A stretch of DNA of 64,000 nt from Thiomicrorhabdus sp. 6S3-12 (GCF_017571475.1 NZ_JAGETW010000008.1:88057-152056), one strand, 5' to 3'. Numbered from the stretch's first letter, positions 45,936 to 55,285 are shown. The notes: generated by a model not told the origin, from the letters alone. Translations and numbers: made by a program.

Positions 45936-47045
45936 CTACAGACGCATCGGCATAATGACATGCTGACAGCTGCAGCTGCCGGTATTGGCTGAAATCAGAC
46001 AGCTGCTGTTGGCGTCTTTGAACTGCAGATTCACGCAATCTTCGTGCATGGAGTTCAATACATCCAGCAGGTAGCTGACGTTAAAGCCGATTTCCATCTC
46101 CGCACCGGCATAATCGATTGCCATATCTTCGTGCGACTCGTCCTGTTCGTTGTTGGAGGCGTTAACCGCCAGCAGGTTCTGGCTCAGATTAAGACGGATC
46201 CCTTTAAACTTGTCGTTCGACAGAATCGATGCACGTTGCAGCAGGCTGCGCAGCAGTTCTCGGTCGGTCTGTACGATCTGATCGTTGTCTTGCGGAATGA
46301 CGCGACGGTAATCCGGGAAGCGACCGTCGACCAGTTTACAGGTGAAAACCGTCGAGTCCATTTCCATGGTCAGGTAATTTTTCGCCAGAGAAACCTGGAT
46401 CAGCGTGTCTTCGTCGGTAATCAGCTTAGAAATCTCCAGAACCCCTTTGCGTGGCAGAATTGCCTGAGTCGCCGGAAGACCCTGAATCGCCAGTTCGGTA
46501 GAACAGGTCGATAAACGGTGACCGTCGGTGGCGACTACGCGCAAGGTCTGATTGCTGATATCAAACAACATACCGTTCAGGTAGAAGCGGACATCCTGGC
46601 TTGCCATGGCAAAGCTTGAATGGGTAATAAGCTGCTTAAGCTGATTTTGCGACAGGGAAAAGCTCAGTTCGCTTTGCGTCAAGTCGATCACCGGGAAGTT
46701 TTCCGCCGGCAGGGTGGACAGTTTGAAGCGTGAACGACCGGCAGAAAGATTGCATCGGGTTTCATCGAAGTCCAGTACGATCGTCAGGCCATCCGGCAGG
46801 GAACGCACGATATTAATCAGTTTCAAAGCCGGTAGTGTGATCGCAAAATGCTCCAGATCGCACGATTCCAGCTCGGTCTGGGCGCGGGTCTCGATCTCGG
46901 AGTCGGAGGCCGTTACCGTCAGCACATTGTTATTTACCTGAAACAGCAAGTTGCTCAGGATCGGCATGGTGTGCCGTTTTTCAACAACGCTACCGACCGT
47001 TTGCAGAACTTTTAGGAGGTTTTCACGGGTAATGGTGATTTTCAT
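45936..47045 (-). CDS. dnaN: DNA polymerase III subunit beta (sliding clamp)
   Basis: The 369-residue clamp has three repeated domains. It starts MKITITRENLLKVLQTVGSV, has MPILSNLLFQV near residue 27 and YLNGMLFDI near 158, and ends HVIMPMRL, the family's C-terminal motif. It gives processivity to the replicase. It is 29 bases after dnaA on the same strand, so in the dnaA-dnaN operon. Confidence 0.97.
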   Translation of the reverse strand: MKITITRENLLKVLQTVGSVVEKRHTMPILSNLLFQVNNNVLTVTASDSEIETRAQTELESCDLEHFAITLPALKLINIVRSLPDGLTIVLDFDETRCNLSAGRSRFKLSTLPAENFPVIDLTQSELSFSLSQNQLKQLITHSSFAMASQDVRFYLNGMLFDISNQTLRVVATDGHRLSTCSTELAIQGLPATQAILPRKGVLEISKLITDEDTLIQVSLAKNYLTMEMDSTVFTCKLVDGRFPDYRRVIPQDNDQIVQTDRELLRSLLQRASILSNDKFKGIRLNLSQNLLAVNASNNEQDESHEDMAIDYAGAEMEIGFNVSYLLDVLNSMHEDCVNLQFKDANSSCLISANTGSCSCQHVIMPMRL

Positions 47046-47074
47046 GCCAATGCCTTTCTCATTCCTTGTCAGAA

Positions 47075-48451
47075 CTAATTGGTAATTATACGAACTAAAC
47101 TGTTGTAGTCATCGTCCAGTTGGTGTTCGGTTTCCCGCAGCTCTTTCACTTTACGCACTGCATGCAGAACGGTGGTATGGTCACGGCCGCCGAAGGCGTC
47201 ACCGATTTCCGGTAAGCTGTGGTTGGTCAACTCCTTGGCGATCGCCATGGCGATCTGACGCGGACGGGCAACATTGCGCGAACGGCGTTTGGAGTGCAGA
47301 TCCGCAACGCGGATTTTGTAAAAGTCGGCGACCGTTTTCTGGATATTATCGAGAGTAACCATCTTCTGCTGCAGTGCCAGCAGGTCTTTCAGCGCTTCTT
47401 TAACCGTATCGACGGTAATCGCGCGGCTGTTACTGAACTGAGCGTAAGCGTCAACACGCTTAAGAGCCCCTTCCAGATCACGAACATTGCCGCGCAGGCG
47501 CTTGGCAATAAAGAAAGCGACTTCTTCGCTCAAGGTAATATTGTATTCGGAAGCCTTGCGCAGCAGAATCGCGACACGCATTTCAAATTCCGGCGGTTCG
47601 ACGGCAATGGTCAGACCCCAGCCGAAACGGGACTTCAAACGGTCTTCAAGTCCTTCAACCTCTTTCGGGAAGCGGTCAGAAGTCAGAATAACCTGCTTGT
47701 TGCCTTCCAGCAAGGTGTTGAAAGTATGGAAAAACTCTTCCTGAGACTGCTCTTTATTGGCAAAGAACTGAATATCATCGATCAGTAAAGCGTCCAGAGA
47801 GCGGTAGAAGCGTTTGAAGTCGTCAATTTTATTGTGACGCAAAGCGTTAACCATATCTTGAACGAAACGCTCGGAGTGCAGGTAAACGACGCGGGCATCC
47901 GGATTGTCGGCCAGAAGCTGATTACCGATGGCGTGCATCAAGTGGGTTTTACCAAGTCCGACGCCGCCATAGATAAAGAACGGGTTATAGCTGCCGCCCG
48001 GATTTTCCGCAACCTGACGCGCCGCAGCGGCGGCCAGCTGGTTAGCTTTACCCTGTACGAAAGTGTCGAAGGTAAAGTTCGTATTCAGGTTATGCTGAAT
48101 TTTCGATTTCCCGCCTTCTTTTTTGACCGGTGCCGGTTTGCTTTTCTCGGCTTTGTTTTTCAGCGGTTGAGGAACGGTTGGTTGATCGTCTTCTTCGATA
48201 TCGTTCATTGCGTAATCGCCCATCTCGATCACCACCTGCGGGGTGTTGATCGGAGCAACGCGACTGACCGCCTGGCGAACATTCTCCATCAGGCGTTTAT
48301 TTACCCAGTCCAGAATAAAGCTGGAAGGCGCGATAAGGCGAATTGTGTCAGCCTCTTCGATTGCCCTTAGCGGCAAAATCCAGGTATGAAATTGTTGATC
48401 GTTAAGATCATCTTCAAGAATTTTAAGACTCTGAGCCCAAAGTGAAGACAA
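47075..48451 (-). CDS. dnaA: Chromosomal replication initiator DnaA (TTG start)
   Basis: The 458-residue protein has domain I from [15 protein letters not shown], a linker rich in Pro/Lys, and an AAA+ domain with [19 protein letters not shown] near residues 157-175 and LLIDDIQFF. The DNA-binding domain has the signature [15 protein letters not shown] near 420. The frame is open to an ATG at 48508 that lacks a ribosome site. TTG 48451 is preferred: AAGGA lies 8 bases upstream and the protein then aligns with DnaA N-termini. Confidence 0.96.
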   Translation of the reverse strand: MSSLWAQSLKILEDDLNDQQFHTWILPLRAIEEADTIRLIAPSSFILDWVNKRLMENVRQAVSRVAPINTPQVVIEMGDYAMNDIEEDDQPTVPQPLKNKAEKSKPAPVKKEGGKSKIQHNLNTNFTFDTFVQGKANQLAAAAARQVAENPGGSYNPFFIYGGVGLGKTHLMHAIGNQLLADNPDARVVYLHSERFVQDMVNALRHNKIDDFKRFYRSLDALLIDDIQFFANKEQSQEEFFHTFNTLLEGNKQVILTSDRFPKEVEGLEDRLKSRFGWGLTIAVEPPEFEMRVAILLRKASEYNITLSEEVAFFIAKRLRGNVRDLEGALKRVDAYAQFSNSRAITVDTVKEALKDLLALQQKMVTLDNIQKTVADFYKIRVADLHSKRRSRNVARPRQIAMAIAKELTNHSLPEIGDAFGGRDHTTVLHAVRKVKELRETEHQLDDDYNSLVRIITN

Positions 48452-48580
48452 TGTTAGGTTCCTTACAAGTGCAGAACGCTCAAAAACACGAGGTGATTGA
48501 GCGGCCATAAAGTGGTTAAGATTCGTTAAGCGGGCCGGAAGGCGGTTGTGCGTATTTCTCCGGCCTGTTTTTTTGAGGAC

Positions 48581-48608
48581 AGTATACCTGTGAATAAATC
48601 TAACTCAA
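48581..48608 (-). promoter_or_regulatory. dnaA promoter with a DnaA box in its spacer
   Basis: On the minus strand TTGAGT (48608-48603) and TATACT (48586-48581) are 16 bases apart. The DnaA-box-like TGTGAATAA (48589-48597) lies wholly inside the spacer, so DnaA bound there would block RNA polymerase. This suggests autorepression, as known for dnaA in other bacteria. Confidence 0.55.
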
Positions 48609-48719
48609 GCACTATTTTTGTGGATAAGTTGTGTGTAAGACTTGTGGATAAATTTGTTATCTAAATTTTTAATGGTTTGTTTTTATTAGGTTTTTTTCGG
48701 TTGATAACTTTTATCGATT
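48581..48719. other. DnaA-box cluster and AT-rich tract: candidate oriC
   Basis: Two perfect DnaA boxes TGTGGATAA (48619-48627, 48643-48651) and two variants (TGTGAATAA 48589-48597, TGTGTGTAA 48630-48638) lie within 63 bases. A tract of about 68 AT-rich bases (48652-48719) that could unwind follows. Genes to the left point left and those beyond 49.9 kb point right, as expected around an origin. The cluster may be oriC itself or only the dnaA control region. Confidence 0.55.
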
Positions 48720-49526
48720 TTAAGCGGTAAAAAACAGCATTTTCGCCGCTAACAGCAGTAAAAATACGCCAAATCCGCGTTTTAAAGTCTTTACCGGAAG
48801 TTTATGAGCAAGCTTTGCACCGAGCGGAGCGGTAAAGATACTCGCCAAAATAATACCGAAAAATGCCGGCCAGTAAATATAGCCGGTGGTATAGGCGGGA
48901 AGATCATGCGCCTGTAAACCGGCGATAACGTAACCGATGGTTCCGGCCAAAGCGACCGGTAGACTGACGGCTGTTGAGGTCGCGATCGCCTGATGCATGG
49001 AAATATTGTTCCATACCAGATAAGGCGTGGTCAGAGTACCGCCGCCGACTCCGACAAGGGCCGCCAGTTTACCGATAAAAAAACCGGCCAGAGTATTTCC
49101 CGGCAGGCCGGGCAATTCGCGGCTTGGATTCGGTTTAATGGCGAGCAGCATGTTCAGTGCGATTAAAAGTTCCAGTATTCCGAAGATTATCGATAGCGTT
49201 GTGGAGTTGAAGTACTGCGAAACCCAACCGCCGATAAATGCCCCTGCCAGCACGCCCAGTGTTAACAGTCGAAAAACATCCCAGCGCACCGCTGCATGCT
49301 GATGGTGCGCCCGCACCGAAGAAATGGAGGTAATGAGTATGGTCGCCAGAGAGGTGGCTATTGCGATATGGACAATCTGGGAGGAGTCCATGAAATAGAC
49401 CAGAGCGGTTGTCAGAACCGGAACAATAATCAGACCGCCGCCAATACCCAGTAAACCGGCGGCAAAGCCGACGAAAGCACCGGTGATTAGATAGATCGAA
49501 AATTCGAGTATGAAGGCGTCGAACAC
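48720..49526 (-). CDS. TauE/SafE family sulfite or organosulfur anion exporter
   Basis: The 268-residue protein has about eight helices. The family's glycine-rich repeat appears twice: GFAAGLLGIGGGLIIVPVL near residues 20-38 and GKLAALVGVGGGTLTTPYLV near 152-171. TauE/SafE proteins are thought to move sulfite, sulfoacetate or related anions. In a sulfur oxidiser export of sulfite is plausible. It lies between dnaA and the delta carbonic anhydrase gene. Confidence 0.88.
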   Translation of the reverse strand: MFDAFILEFSIYLITGAFVGFAAGLLGIGGGLIIVPVLTTALVYFMDSSQIVHIAIATSLATILITSISSVRAHHQHAAVRWDVFRLLTLGVLAGAFIGGWVSQYFNSTTLSIIFGILELLIALNMLLAIKPNPSRELPGLPGNTLAGFFIGKLAALVGVGGGTLTTPYLVWNNISMHQAIATSTAVSLPVALAGTIGYVIAGLQAHDLPAYTTGYIYWPAFFGIILASIFTAPLGAKLAHKLPVKTLKRGFGVFLLLLAAKMLFFTA

Positions 49527-49878
49527 GGGTAATCCTTTTTCGCTGATTGAATCGTGTTTGCCATTATAAAGAGGCTGTTACAGAGAGGCAGTAAAAACTG
49601 GCTGCGTCTGCGTGATTCGGGGATGTACTGAGAGTTGCATCCTGTGTAACGGAGGGCTGGAAAAGAAAAATGATTGAGAGGCAATAGGTTCTTTTTCAGT
49701 AAGTCCTACTCAAAAGCTCAGTTTATCGCTGGTTGAAAAACCCAAAATTTATTTATGATTATTGCTTATTTTCTATCCTTAAAATAAGATTTTTGCCTCT
49801 TCGCTTAGTCGGTAAAACTATTTTACTTTTAGCCTTTTAAGCGTCTTAAAACTTGAGCTCAAAAAAAAGGATTTTCTT
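49527..49878 (+). promoter_or_regulatory. Intergenic region and inverted-repeat-rich leader before the carbonic anhydrase gene
   Basis: This is a 352-base stretch with no gene. Three perfect inverted repeats lie in the last 115 bases: CTTATTTT/AAAATAAG (49765-49788), GTAAAA/TTTTAC (49812-49826), and TTTTAAG/CTTAAAA (49835-49851). An outer pair CGCTTA/TAAGCG (49802/49838) encloses the second. A weak promoter TTGAAA (49733) with TATGAT (49754) has a short 15-base spacer. If transcribed, this would be a structured leader or a set of operators. Confidence 0.4.
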
Positions 49879-50745
49879 TTGAATACAAAAATTTTTGCTG
49901 TTATGGCAACGACCTTATTAGTAACCGCCTGCCAATCCAACCCTCATCACGAAGCCAATTCACATGGACCTGTGTCTGACGAAGTGATTGCCGAACAACG
50001 TGCCGCTTTGGCGAAAAATACGGCCGGTAAAGGTTTTGGTCCGCAAGCACCGCGTGATATCGACTCTAAAGCGGGCAACAACACCATCGCTTTCAGTACG
50101 GCACCTGCATCCAGCGCTATGAATCTGTGTAATATCCACTTCCACAAAAATGCCGAACATAAGGGGGGAGAGTTCACAACTTTTGCCGGTAATGGAGATG
50201 GCCACGGTTATCTTAGCGGGTATAAATATAATGGCTCTCTAACGGAAGCGGAATCGCATGTTGTCCATGAAGAGATCTGCCCGAGCAAGCACGGTGCACT
50301 GTCGGTTGGTGATACGATCGAAGTTCACTACGTATATTCGACGGCACAGGTGACACCGGGTGCGACCCTGGGTTCTTGTTTGAGCGACAGCATCAAAAAC
50401 CCACAGCTGCGTGTGGAAGCTCAGGTTTATGTGCTGGTTAACGATAAGAATGCATTGGACTTCAACAAGCTGACTCAATACGGCATGAAAGACGGCAAAT
50501 ACCAGGCATTGAATATTCCTGGCGATACCGGAACGCCGGTTACTTATGAAGGTTCGACCACCGGTCCTGGTTACAACGAAAAAGGTTCGCCTTTCCAGGT
50601 GTCATGGTCGGTTCGTCCAAAAGTAGCCAAGGTGAATATCGAAACGGTTGGCCAATGGTGTCAGGGTAACGATTTCAAAGAAGACCACGCGCATGGCGTA
50701 AGAAACCTGGTGATCAACCCGGATCTTCTGTCTCCTATGCAATAA
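49879..50745 (+). CDS. Delta-class carbonic anhydrase, predicted lipoprotein
   Basis: The 288-residue protein starts with a lipoprotein signal (lipobox VTAC, Cys18), so it should be anchored in the periplasm. The motif CNIHFHKNAEHKGGEF at residues 84-99 with His87, His89 and His94, and a later IEVHYVYS with His150, fit the metal-ligand pattern of delta-class carbonic anhydrases. It would interconvert CO2 and bicarbonate outside the inner membrane, helping carbon supply for the Calvin cycle. Start is TTG 49879, with AAGGA 7 bases before. The class is assigned from motif memory and deserves a profile search. Confidence 0.75.
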   Translation: MNTKIFAVMATTLLVTACQSNPHHEANSHGPVSDEVIAEQRAALAKNTAGKGFGPQAPRDIDSKAGNNTIAFSTAPASSAMNLCNIHFHKNAEHKGGEFTTFAGNGDGHGYLSGYKYNGSLTEAESHVVHEEICPSKHGALSVGDTIEVHYVYSTAQVTPGATLGSCLSDSIKNPQLRVEAQVYVLVNDKNALDFNKLTQYGMKDGKYQALNIPGDTGTPVTYEGSTTGPGYNEKGSPFQVSWSVRPKVAKVNIETVGQWCQGNDFKEDHAHGVRNLVINPDLLSPMQ

Positions 50746-50763
50746 TTTCTTTGTTTTGCCTTT

Positions 50764-50791
50764 GCTGCGCAATCTTTACCGATTGCGCAGC
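50764..50791 (+). terminator. Hairpin after the carbonic anhydrase gene
   Basis: GCTGCGCAATC and GATTGCGCAGC form a perfect 11-bp stem with a 6-base loop, 19 bases after the stop codon. The T run after it is poor (ATCGCTTTTCC), so it may be a terminator or a 3' stabilising hairpin. Confidence 0.6.
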
Positions 50792-51029
50792 ATCGCTTTT
50801 CCTTTCTTATCCCTTCTGCTATTTATTTACCGTCACCGCAACGCCGATTTTTAACGCTTCTGCATATTAAATAAAATGTGGCTTATATTGTGTTTATAGA
50901 TCCTGTAAAACACCAGAGCCTGTTATCTAATCTCTATTCAATTACTAAGAATAAAATTGCTAAAGAATTCAAACAGTTCGGTTTAATGTCACCAATAAGG
51001 CAAAATGCGCTAAATTGTTGTAAAAACCA
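50792..51029. other. AT-rich region before rpmH
   Basis: No gene seen. The sequence is AT-rich with TTATCTAAT at about 50920 and several A/T runs. The rpmH-dnaA interval holds oriC in many gammaproteobacteria, but I see no cluster of perfect DnaA boxes here. Confidence 0.35.
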
Positions 51030-51058
51030 TTGTTTTCTGTTCGAGAACTCTTTATAAT
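51030..51058 (+). promoter_or_regulatory. Probable rpmH operon promoter
   Basis: TTGTTT (51030-51035) and a consensus TATAAT (51053-51058) are 17 bases apart, about 45 bases before the rpmH ATG. Confidence 0.65.
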
Positions 51059-51103
51059 TCCGGTTTTTTCCGATTCTGGAAAGTGAAATTTAAGGACTGA
51101 GAC

Positions 51104-51238
51104 ATGAAACGTACATTTCAACCTAGCGTAATTAAGCGTGCACGTACTCACGGTTTCCGTGCTCGTATGGCTACTAAAAATGGTCGTAAAGTTCTAGCAG
51201 CTCGTCGTGCGAAAGGACGTAAGCGCTTAACTGTGTAA
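51104..51238 (+). CDS. rpmH: 50S ribosomal protein L34
   Basis: The 44-residue basic protein reads [20 protein letters not shown], then [20 protein letters not shown], ending RLTV. This is the near-invariant L34 sequence. AAGGA lies about 8 bases before the ATG. It begins the rpmH-rnpA-yidC-mnmE cluster near the origin. Confidence 0.98.
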   Translation: MKRTFQPSVIKRARTHGFRARMATKNGRKVLAARRAKGRKRLTV

Positions 51239-51244
51239 TTCTGG

Positions 51245-51715
51245 GTGTGCTCTCAAATGGTACACACAGAAACGACTTCTGGCGGATTGAATTCAGCGCA
51301 TCCTGAAGCTGAAACGATCCGTCAAACCTCTCCCTCATCCCCCTCTCTGAAAGACCACACCTTTGACAAGTCGCTCAGACTGTTAACTCCCAAAGATTTT
51401 TCTAATGTTTTTGCCAAGGCGGAACGCTTTGCTAATCGCAATTGGACGTTGATTGTTCGACCGAACGATAAACGCTATCCTCGTTTAGGGTTGGCCATTG
51501 CAAAAAAGCAGTTGGCGCGTGCGGTTTGGCGTAATCGGGTAAAAAGAATCGCCCGTGAAGCATTTCGCTTACATAAAAAAGACTTATCTGGGTATGATAT
51601 TGTGGTTTTGGGTCGAAAGGGGATGGAGCAGATCGATAACCAAGTGTTACACGACAGTTTCCTGCACCTGGTACGCAAAATTCGTAAGAGTAAATTGAAA
51701 CACCGCCCCGACTGA
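51245..51715 (+). CDS. rnpA: Ribonuclease P protein component
   Basis: The RnpA core starts about 40 residues in: FDKSLRLLTPKDFSNVFAKA, then LGLAIAKKQLARAVWRNRVKR, which is the RNR signature region. The protein of up to 156 residues binds RNase P RNA for tRNA 5' maturation. The N-terminal Ser/Thr/Pro-rich stretch is longer than usual (family about 115-135). Starts at GTG 51245 or 51247 or ATG 51257 are possible, none with an ideal ribosome site. The start is 6 bases after rpmH, so translation is probably coupled. Confidence 0.93.
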   Translation: MCSQMVHTETTSGGLNSAHPEAETIRQTSPSSPSLKDHTFDKSLRLLTPKDFSNVFAKAERFANRNWTLIVRPNDKRYPRLGLAIAKKQLARAVWRNRVKRIAREAFRLHKKDLSGYDIVVLGRKGMEQIDNQVLHDSFLHLVRKIRKSKLKHRPD

Positions 51716-51738
51716 ATAAGCGTTATAAAGGGTATAAC

Positions 51739-53415
51739 ATGAATATGAGATCTTTTTGGTGGTTAGCCTTAGCCTTTACGCTAACCTGGATATGGTTGGA
51801 ATGGATGCAGTTCTCTGCTCAGAAAGAGCAGGTAAATTTGCAGACCAGCACTGCGCAGGAAGTTCCGCTTGCGAGTGACAATGCCAGCGTTGCTCCGGCA
51901 GACACCTCTGTACCTGGCGCCAATATCGGCAGCGTTTCCAATAGCGCTGTACCGGTTGTGCAGGATGGAATCGTTTCCGCCCAGCGCATTACGGTTAAAA
52001 CCGACACTCTGCAGTTGGTAATCGACACTCAGGGCGGTGATATCCGTGATGCCAAGTTGTTGCAGTACGGTGCGACCAAGGATCACAGTCAGCCGTTCCA
52101 TCTGATGAGCGATCAGGGGCCTCTGATCTATATGGCTCAGAACGGTCTGGCGACATCAGGCAGCGCCAAGCTTCCGGCTCCGACACACAAAGACGTCTGG
52201 ACGGCGGCTCAGTCCGAATACGTGATGAACGGCGATACCCTGGAAGTCCCTCTTACTTGGGAGAAAGACGGTGTTAAGGTCACCAAGACCTATAAGTTCA
52301 CCAAAGGCAGATATCTGATTGACGTGGTTTATCAGGTAGAGAACCAGGCGTCTGAAAACTGGACCGGAAGCTTATATTCTCAGCTGGTGCGTAATAGCCA
52401 CAATCCTGAAGAAAACTTCATGATGTATACCTATACCGGTCCGGTTCTGTATGACGGTAACGCCGAAGAGAAATACGTTAAGCACTCTTTCGATGACTTG
52501 AACACCCAGTCGGTCACGGGACAGAACGTAACCGGCGGTTGGGCGGCGATGATTCAGCAGTATTTCCTGAGTGCGATCGTGCCGAATCAGGATGAGCAGA
52601 ACCGTTATTTTGCCAAGCCGGTCGGCGATGGCCGTTATGCAGTGGGTGTGGTCGAGCCTCTGGTTGAAGTACCTGCAGGCGCATCCGGCGAATTGAGTTC
52701 GCAGTTGTATATCGGGCCTGAGAAGCAGGATGTACTGGCTGAGATCGCGCCGGGTCTGGAGCTGACCATCGATTACGGTGTTCTGACTTTCCTGGCCGAG
52801 CCTCTGTTCTGGATTCTGGATGCGATTCACGGATTTGTCGGTAACTGGGGTGTAGCGATTATTATGCTAACCATCCTGATCAAGCTGGTTTTCTATAAGC
52901 TGTCGGAAACCTCTTACCGCTCCATGGCGCGCCTGCGTAAATTCCAGCCTAAGCTGCAGCAGCTGAAAGAAAACTACGGTGACGATAAGGCGATCTTCCA
53001 GCAGAAGCTGATGAAACTGTACAAGGAAGAGAAGATTAATCCTCTGGGCGGTTGTCTGCCGATCCTGATTCAGATGCCGGTGTTTATCGCATTGTACTGG
53101 GTACTGCTGTATTCGGTAGAGATGCGTCAGGCGCCGTTTATGCTGTGGATTCAGGATCTGTCTGCGCAGGATCCATACTACATCCTGCCGATTATTATGG
53201 GGATCACCATGTTCATTCAGCAGAAGCTGAACCCTTCGGCGATGATGGATGAAATGCAGCAGAAAGTGATGAAGCTGTTGCCGTTTATTTTCACTTTCTT
53301 CTTCCTGTGGTTCCCGGCGGGTCTGGTACTTTACTGGGTTGTGAACAACATTCTTTCTGTTGCTCAGCAGTGGTATATCACTAAGAAGATTGAAGCCGGC
53401 GAAGAGTCGAAATAA
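51739..53415 (+). CDS. yidC: Membrane protein insertase YidC
   Basis: The 558-residue protein has an N-terminal helix (FWWLALAFTLTWIWLEWMQF), a large periplasmic beta domain (about 80-345) and the conserved C-terminal core. That core has GNWGVAIIMLTILIKLVFYK near residue 368, MARLRKFQPKLQQLKENYGD, and NPLGGCLPILIQMPVFIALYW near 434. It inserts inner-membrane proteins with or without SecYEG. It lies 24 bases after rnpA; the small yidD gene that normally separates them is absent. Confidence 0.97.
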   Translation: MNMRSFWWLALAFTLTWIWLEWMQFSAQKEQVNLQTSTAQEVPLASDNASVAPADTSVPGANIGSVSNSAVPVVQDGIVSAQRITVKTDTLQLVIDTQGGDIRDAKLLQYGATKDHSQPFHLMSDQGPLIYMAQNGLATSGSAKLPAPTHKDVWTAAQSEYVMNGDTLEVPLTWEKDGVKVTKTYKFTKGRYLIDVVYQVENQASENWTGSLYSQLVRNSHNPEENFMMYTYTGPVLYDGNAEEKYVKHSFDDLNTQSVTGQNVTGGWAAMIQQYFLSAIVPNQDEQNRYFAKPVGDGRYAVGVVEPLVEVPAGASGELSSQLYIGPEKQDVLAEIAPGLELTIDYGVLTFLAEPLFWILDAIHGFVGNWGVAIIMLTILIKLVFYKLSETSYRSMARLRKFQPKLQQLKENYGDDKAIFQQKLMKLYKEEKINPLGGCLPILIQMPVFIALYWVLLYSVEMRQAPFMLWIQDLSAQDPYYILPIIMGITMFIQQKLNPSAMMDEMQQKVMKLLPFIFTFFFLWFPAGLVLYWVVNNILSVAQQWYITKKIEAGEESK

Positions 53416-53426
53416 AGGATTTGAAG

Positions 53427-53759
53427 ATGCAGATTACTTATCAAAAACTGGGTTCCGATCACCCGATGTTCGGCAAGGTTGAATATCTGGTAGCTGACGG
53501 CACACAGCCGCTGTGCTACAAAACCAAAGACGGTTATATTCCGCTTGAAGAAGGGGCTGCACCTGCGGCTGCCGCTCCTCAAGCGCAAGCCGAAGTAGCG
53601 ACTCGCGATCTTTATGTACTTTCTTTCAAGGTAAATGGCGAAGCCGAAGAGCAAACCTTTACTTCGAAGAAGAAGCTCGATAAGACGGTCGCGCTATATC
53701 AGGAGAAAGCCTTTATCAGCGATATCGAAAGCAAAACCTATAAGGTTCTTGCGAACTGA
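53427..53759 (+). CDS. Hypothetical protein between yidC and mnmE
   Basis: The 110-residue soluble protein has an N-terminal part (about 1-44, ending YIPLEEG), an Ala/Pro/Gln linker (AAPAAAAPQAQAEVATRD, 45-62) and a C-terminal part (about 63-110) with alternating strand and helix. No signal, membrane segment or known motif. ATG 53427 is preferred because AAGGA lies 7 bases before it; TTG 53421 is upstream. It starts 11 bases after yidC and is followed by a terminator, so it belongs to the rpmH-rnpA-yidC transcript. I do not recognise its family. Confidence 0.75.
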   Translation: MQITYQKLGSDHPMFGKVEYLVADGTQPLCYKTKDGYIPLEEGAAPAAAAPQAQAEVATRDLYVLSFKVNGEAEEQTFTSKKKLDKTVALYQEKAFISDIESKTYKVLAN

Positions 53760-53789
53760 TCGATTTGCTGGAATTGCTCCTGCCGACGA

Positions 53790-53813
53790 CGCCCACTTTA
53801 ATGTGGGCGTTTT
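53790..53813 (+). terminator. Terminator between the yidC operon and mnmE
   Basis: CGCCCAC and GTGGGCG form a 7-bp stem with a 6-base loop, followed by TTTT. It lies 30 bases after the hypothetical gene. Confidence 0.8.
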
Positions 53814-53923
53814 GCTATGCGCAATCGTCTATAGTGTCCTACAATTAATGAAATTCTAACGGGCGGCTTTGTTTACGAGCTTTGCGTCTAGCTGATTTAA
53901 CCCCTTTTTATTTAGGCTGATTT

Positions 53924-55285
53924 ATGGAATTTGAAAATATCGATACCATTGCCGCAGTTGCGACCGCACCCGGAAGAGGTGGTGTCGGTATTGTCCGCGT
54001 ATCGGGTAACAAGGCGAAAAGCATTGCCGAAGCGGTACTGGGCAAAATCCCCGAACCGCGCTATGCACACTACGGGCCGTTTTACGGCGCGCAGGGTGAA
54101 GTGCTCGATCGTGGTATTGCGCTCTATTTTCCGAATCCCAACTCTTTTACCGGCGAAGACGTGCTCGAGCTGCAGGGGCATGGCGGACCGGTCGTGCTGC
54201 AATGGTTGCTTGAACGTGTGGTCGAATTGGGCGCGCGTCTGGCGGAGCCGGGAGAGTTCTCCAAACAGGCGTTTATGAACGACAAACTCGATCTGGCTCA
54301 GGCGGAAGCGATTGCCGATCTGATCGAAGCGTCATCGGCTCAGGCGGCCAAATCGGCTCTACGCTCTTTGCAGGGGGATTTCTCCCGTGAGGTGAATACG
54401 CTGGTTGAAGAACTGATTCAGTTGCGCCTGTATGTCGAGGCGGCAATCGATTTTCCGGAGGAGGAGATCGATTTTCTTTCCGACGGCAAGGTGGCCGGTC
54501 AGTTGGAGCATATTCTCCAAAGGTTGCATCAGGTGTTTGCTTCCGCACAGCAAGGGGTGTTACTGCGCGAAGGGATGTCGGTAGTGATTCTCGGTCGTCC
54601 GAACGCCGGCAAATCGAGTCTGTTGAACGCCCTCTCCGGCAAAGAGATCGCAATTGTTACCGATATTGCCGGTACGACTCGCGATATCGTTAAAGAAGAG
54701 ATCAATATTGACGGTATGCCGCTACACATTCTGGATACTGCCGGGGTGCGCGAAGCGACCGATCAGGTAGAGCAAATCGGAATCGAGCGCGCCTGGCAGG
54801 CAATCGACAACGCGGATCGGGTTCTGGTCATGCTGCAGGCCGGCGAGTCGATACATGACGAGGATCAGGCGATTCTCGACAAGCTTCCCGAATCCATGCC
54901 GGTGACTCTGGTGCGTAATAAAATCGATTTGATCGGGCATGAACCGATGATCGAGTGTGAGCAAGAGAGCGGGCGCACGGTGATCTGGCTTTCGGCTAAG
55001 CACCGCCAGGGATTGGATCTGCTGCGTACGCACCTGAAGACCGAAATGGGTTATGCGCAGACCGAAGAAGGCGTCTTCATGGCCCGTAAACGACACTTGG
55101 ATGCGCTTCAAACCGCCCTGGACTATACGCACAACGGCCAGCTGCAATTGGAAATGTTTGCCGCCGGTGAGCTTCTGGCCGAAGACCTTCGTCTTGCTCA
55201 GGAAGCCTTGTCGGAAATTACCGGTCGCTTCACTTCCGATGATCTTCTGGGGCGAATTTTCAGTTCTTTCTGTATCGGTAAATAG
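53924..55285 (+). CDS. mnmE: tRNA modification GTPase MnmE (TrmE)
   Basis: The 453-residue protein has an N-terminal folate-binding domain ([14 protein letters not shown] near residues 12-25), the G domain with [14 protein letters not shown] near 224-237, DTAG in [10 protein letters not shown] and NKID near 336, and the C-terminal CIGK. With MnmG it modifies U34 in certain tRNAs (cmnm5). The partner gene mnmG, often next, is not in this window. Confidence 0.97.
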   Translation: MEFENIDTIAAVATAPGRGGVGIVRVSGNKAKSIAEAVLGKIPEPRYAHYGPFYGAQGEVLDRGIALYFPNPNSFTGEDVLELQGHGGPVVLQWLLERVVELGARLAEPGEFSKQAFMNDKLDLAQAEAIADLIEASSAQAAKSALRSLQGDFSREVNTLVEELIQLRLYVEAAIDFPEEEIDFLSDGKVAGQLEHILQRLHQVFASAQQGVLLREGMSVVILGRPNAGKSSLLNALSGKEIAIVTDIAGTTRDIVKEEINIDGMPLHILDTAGVREATDQVEQIGIERAWQAIDNADRVLVMLQAGESIHDEDQAILDKLPESMPVTLVRNKIDLIGHEPMIECEQESGRTVIWLSAKHRQGLDLLRTHLKTEMGYAQTEEGVFMARKRHLDALQTALDYTHNGQLQLEMFAAGELLAEDLRLAQEALSEITGRFTSDDLLGRIFSSFCIGK

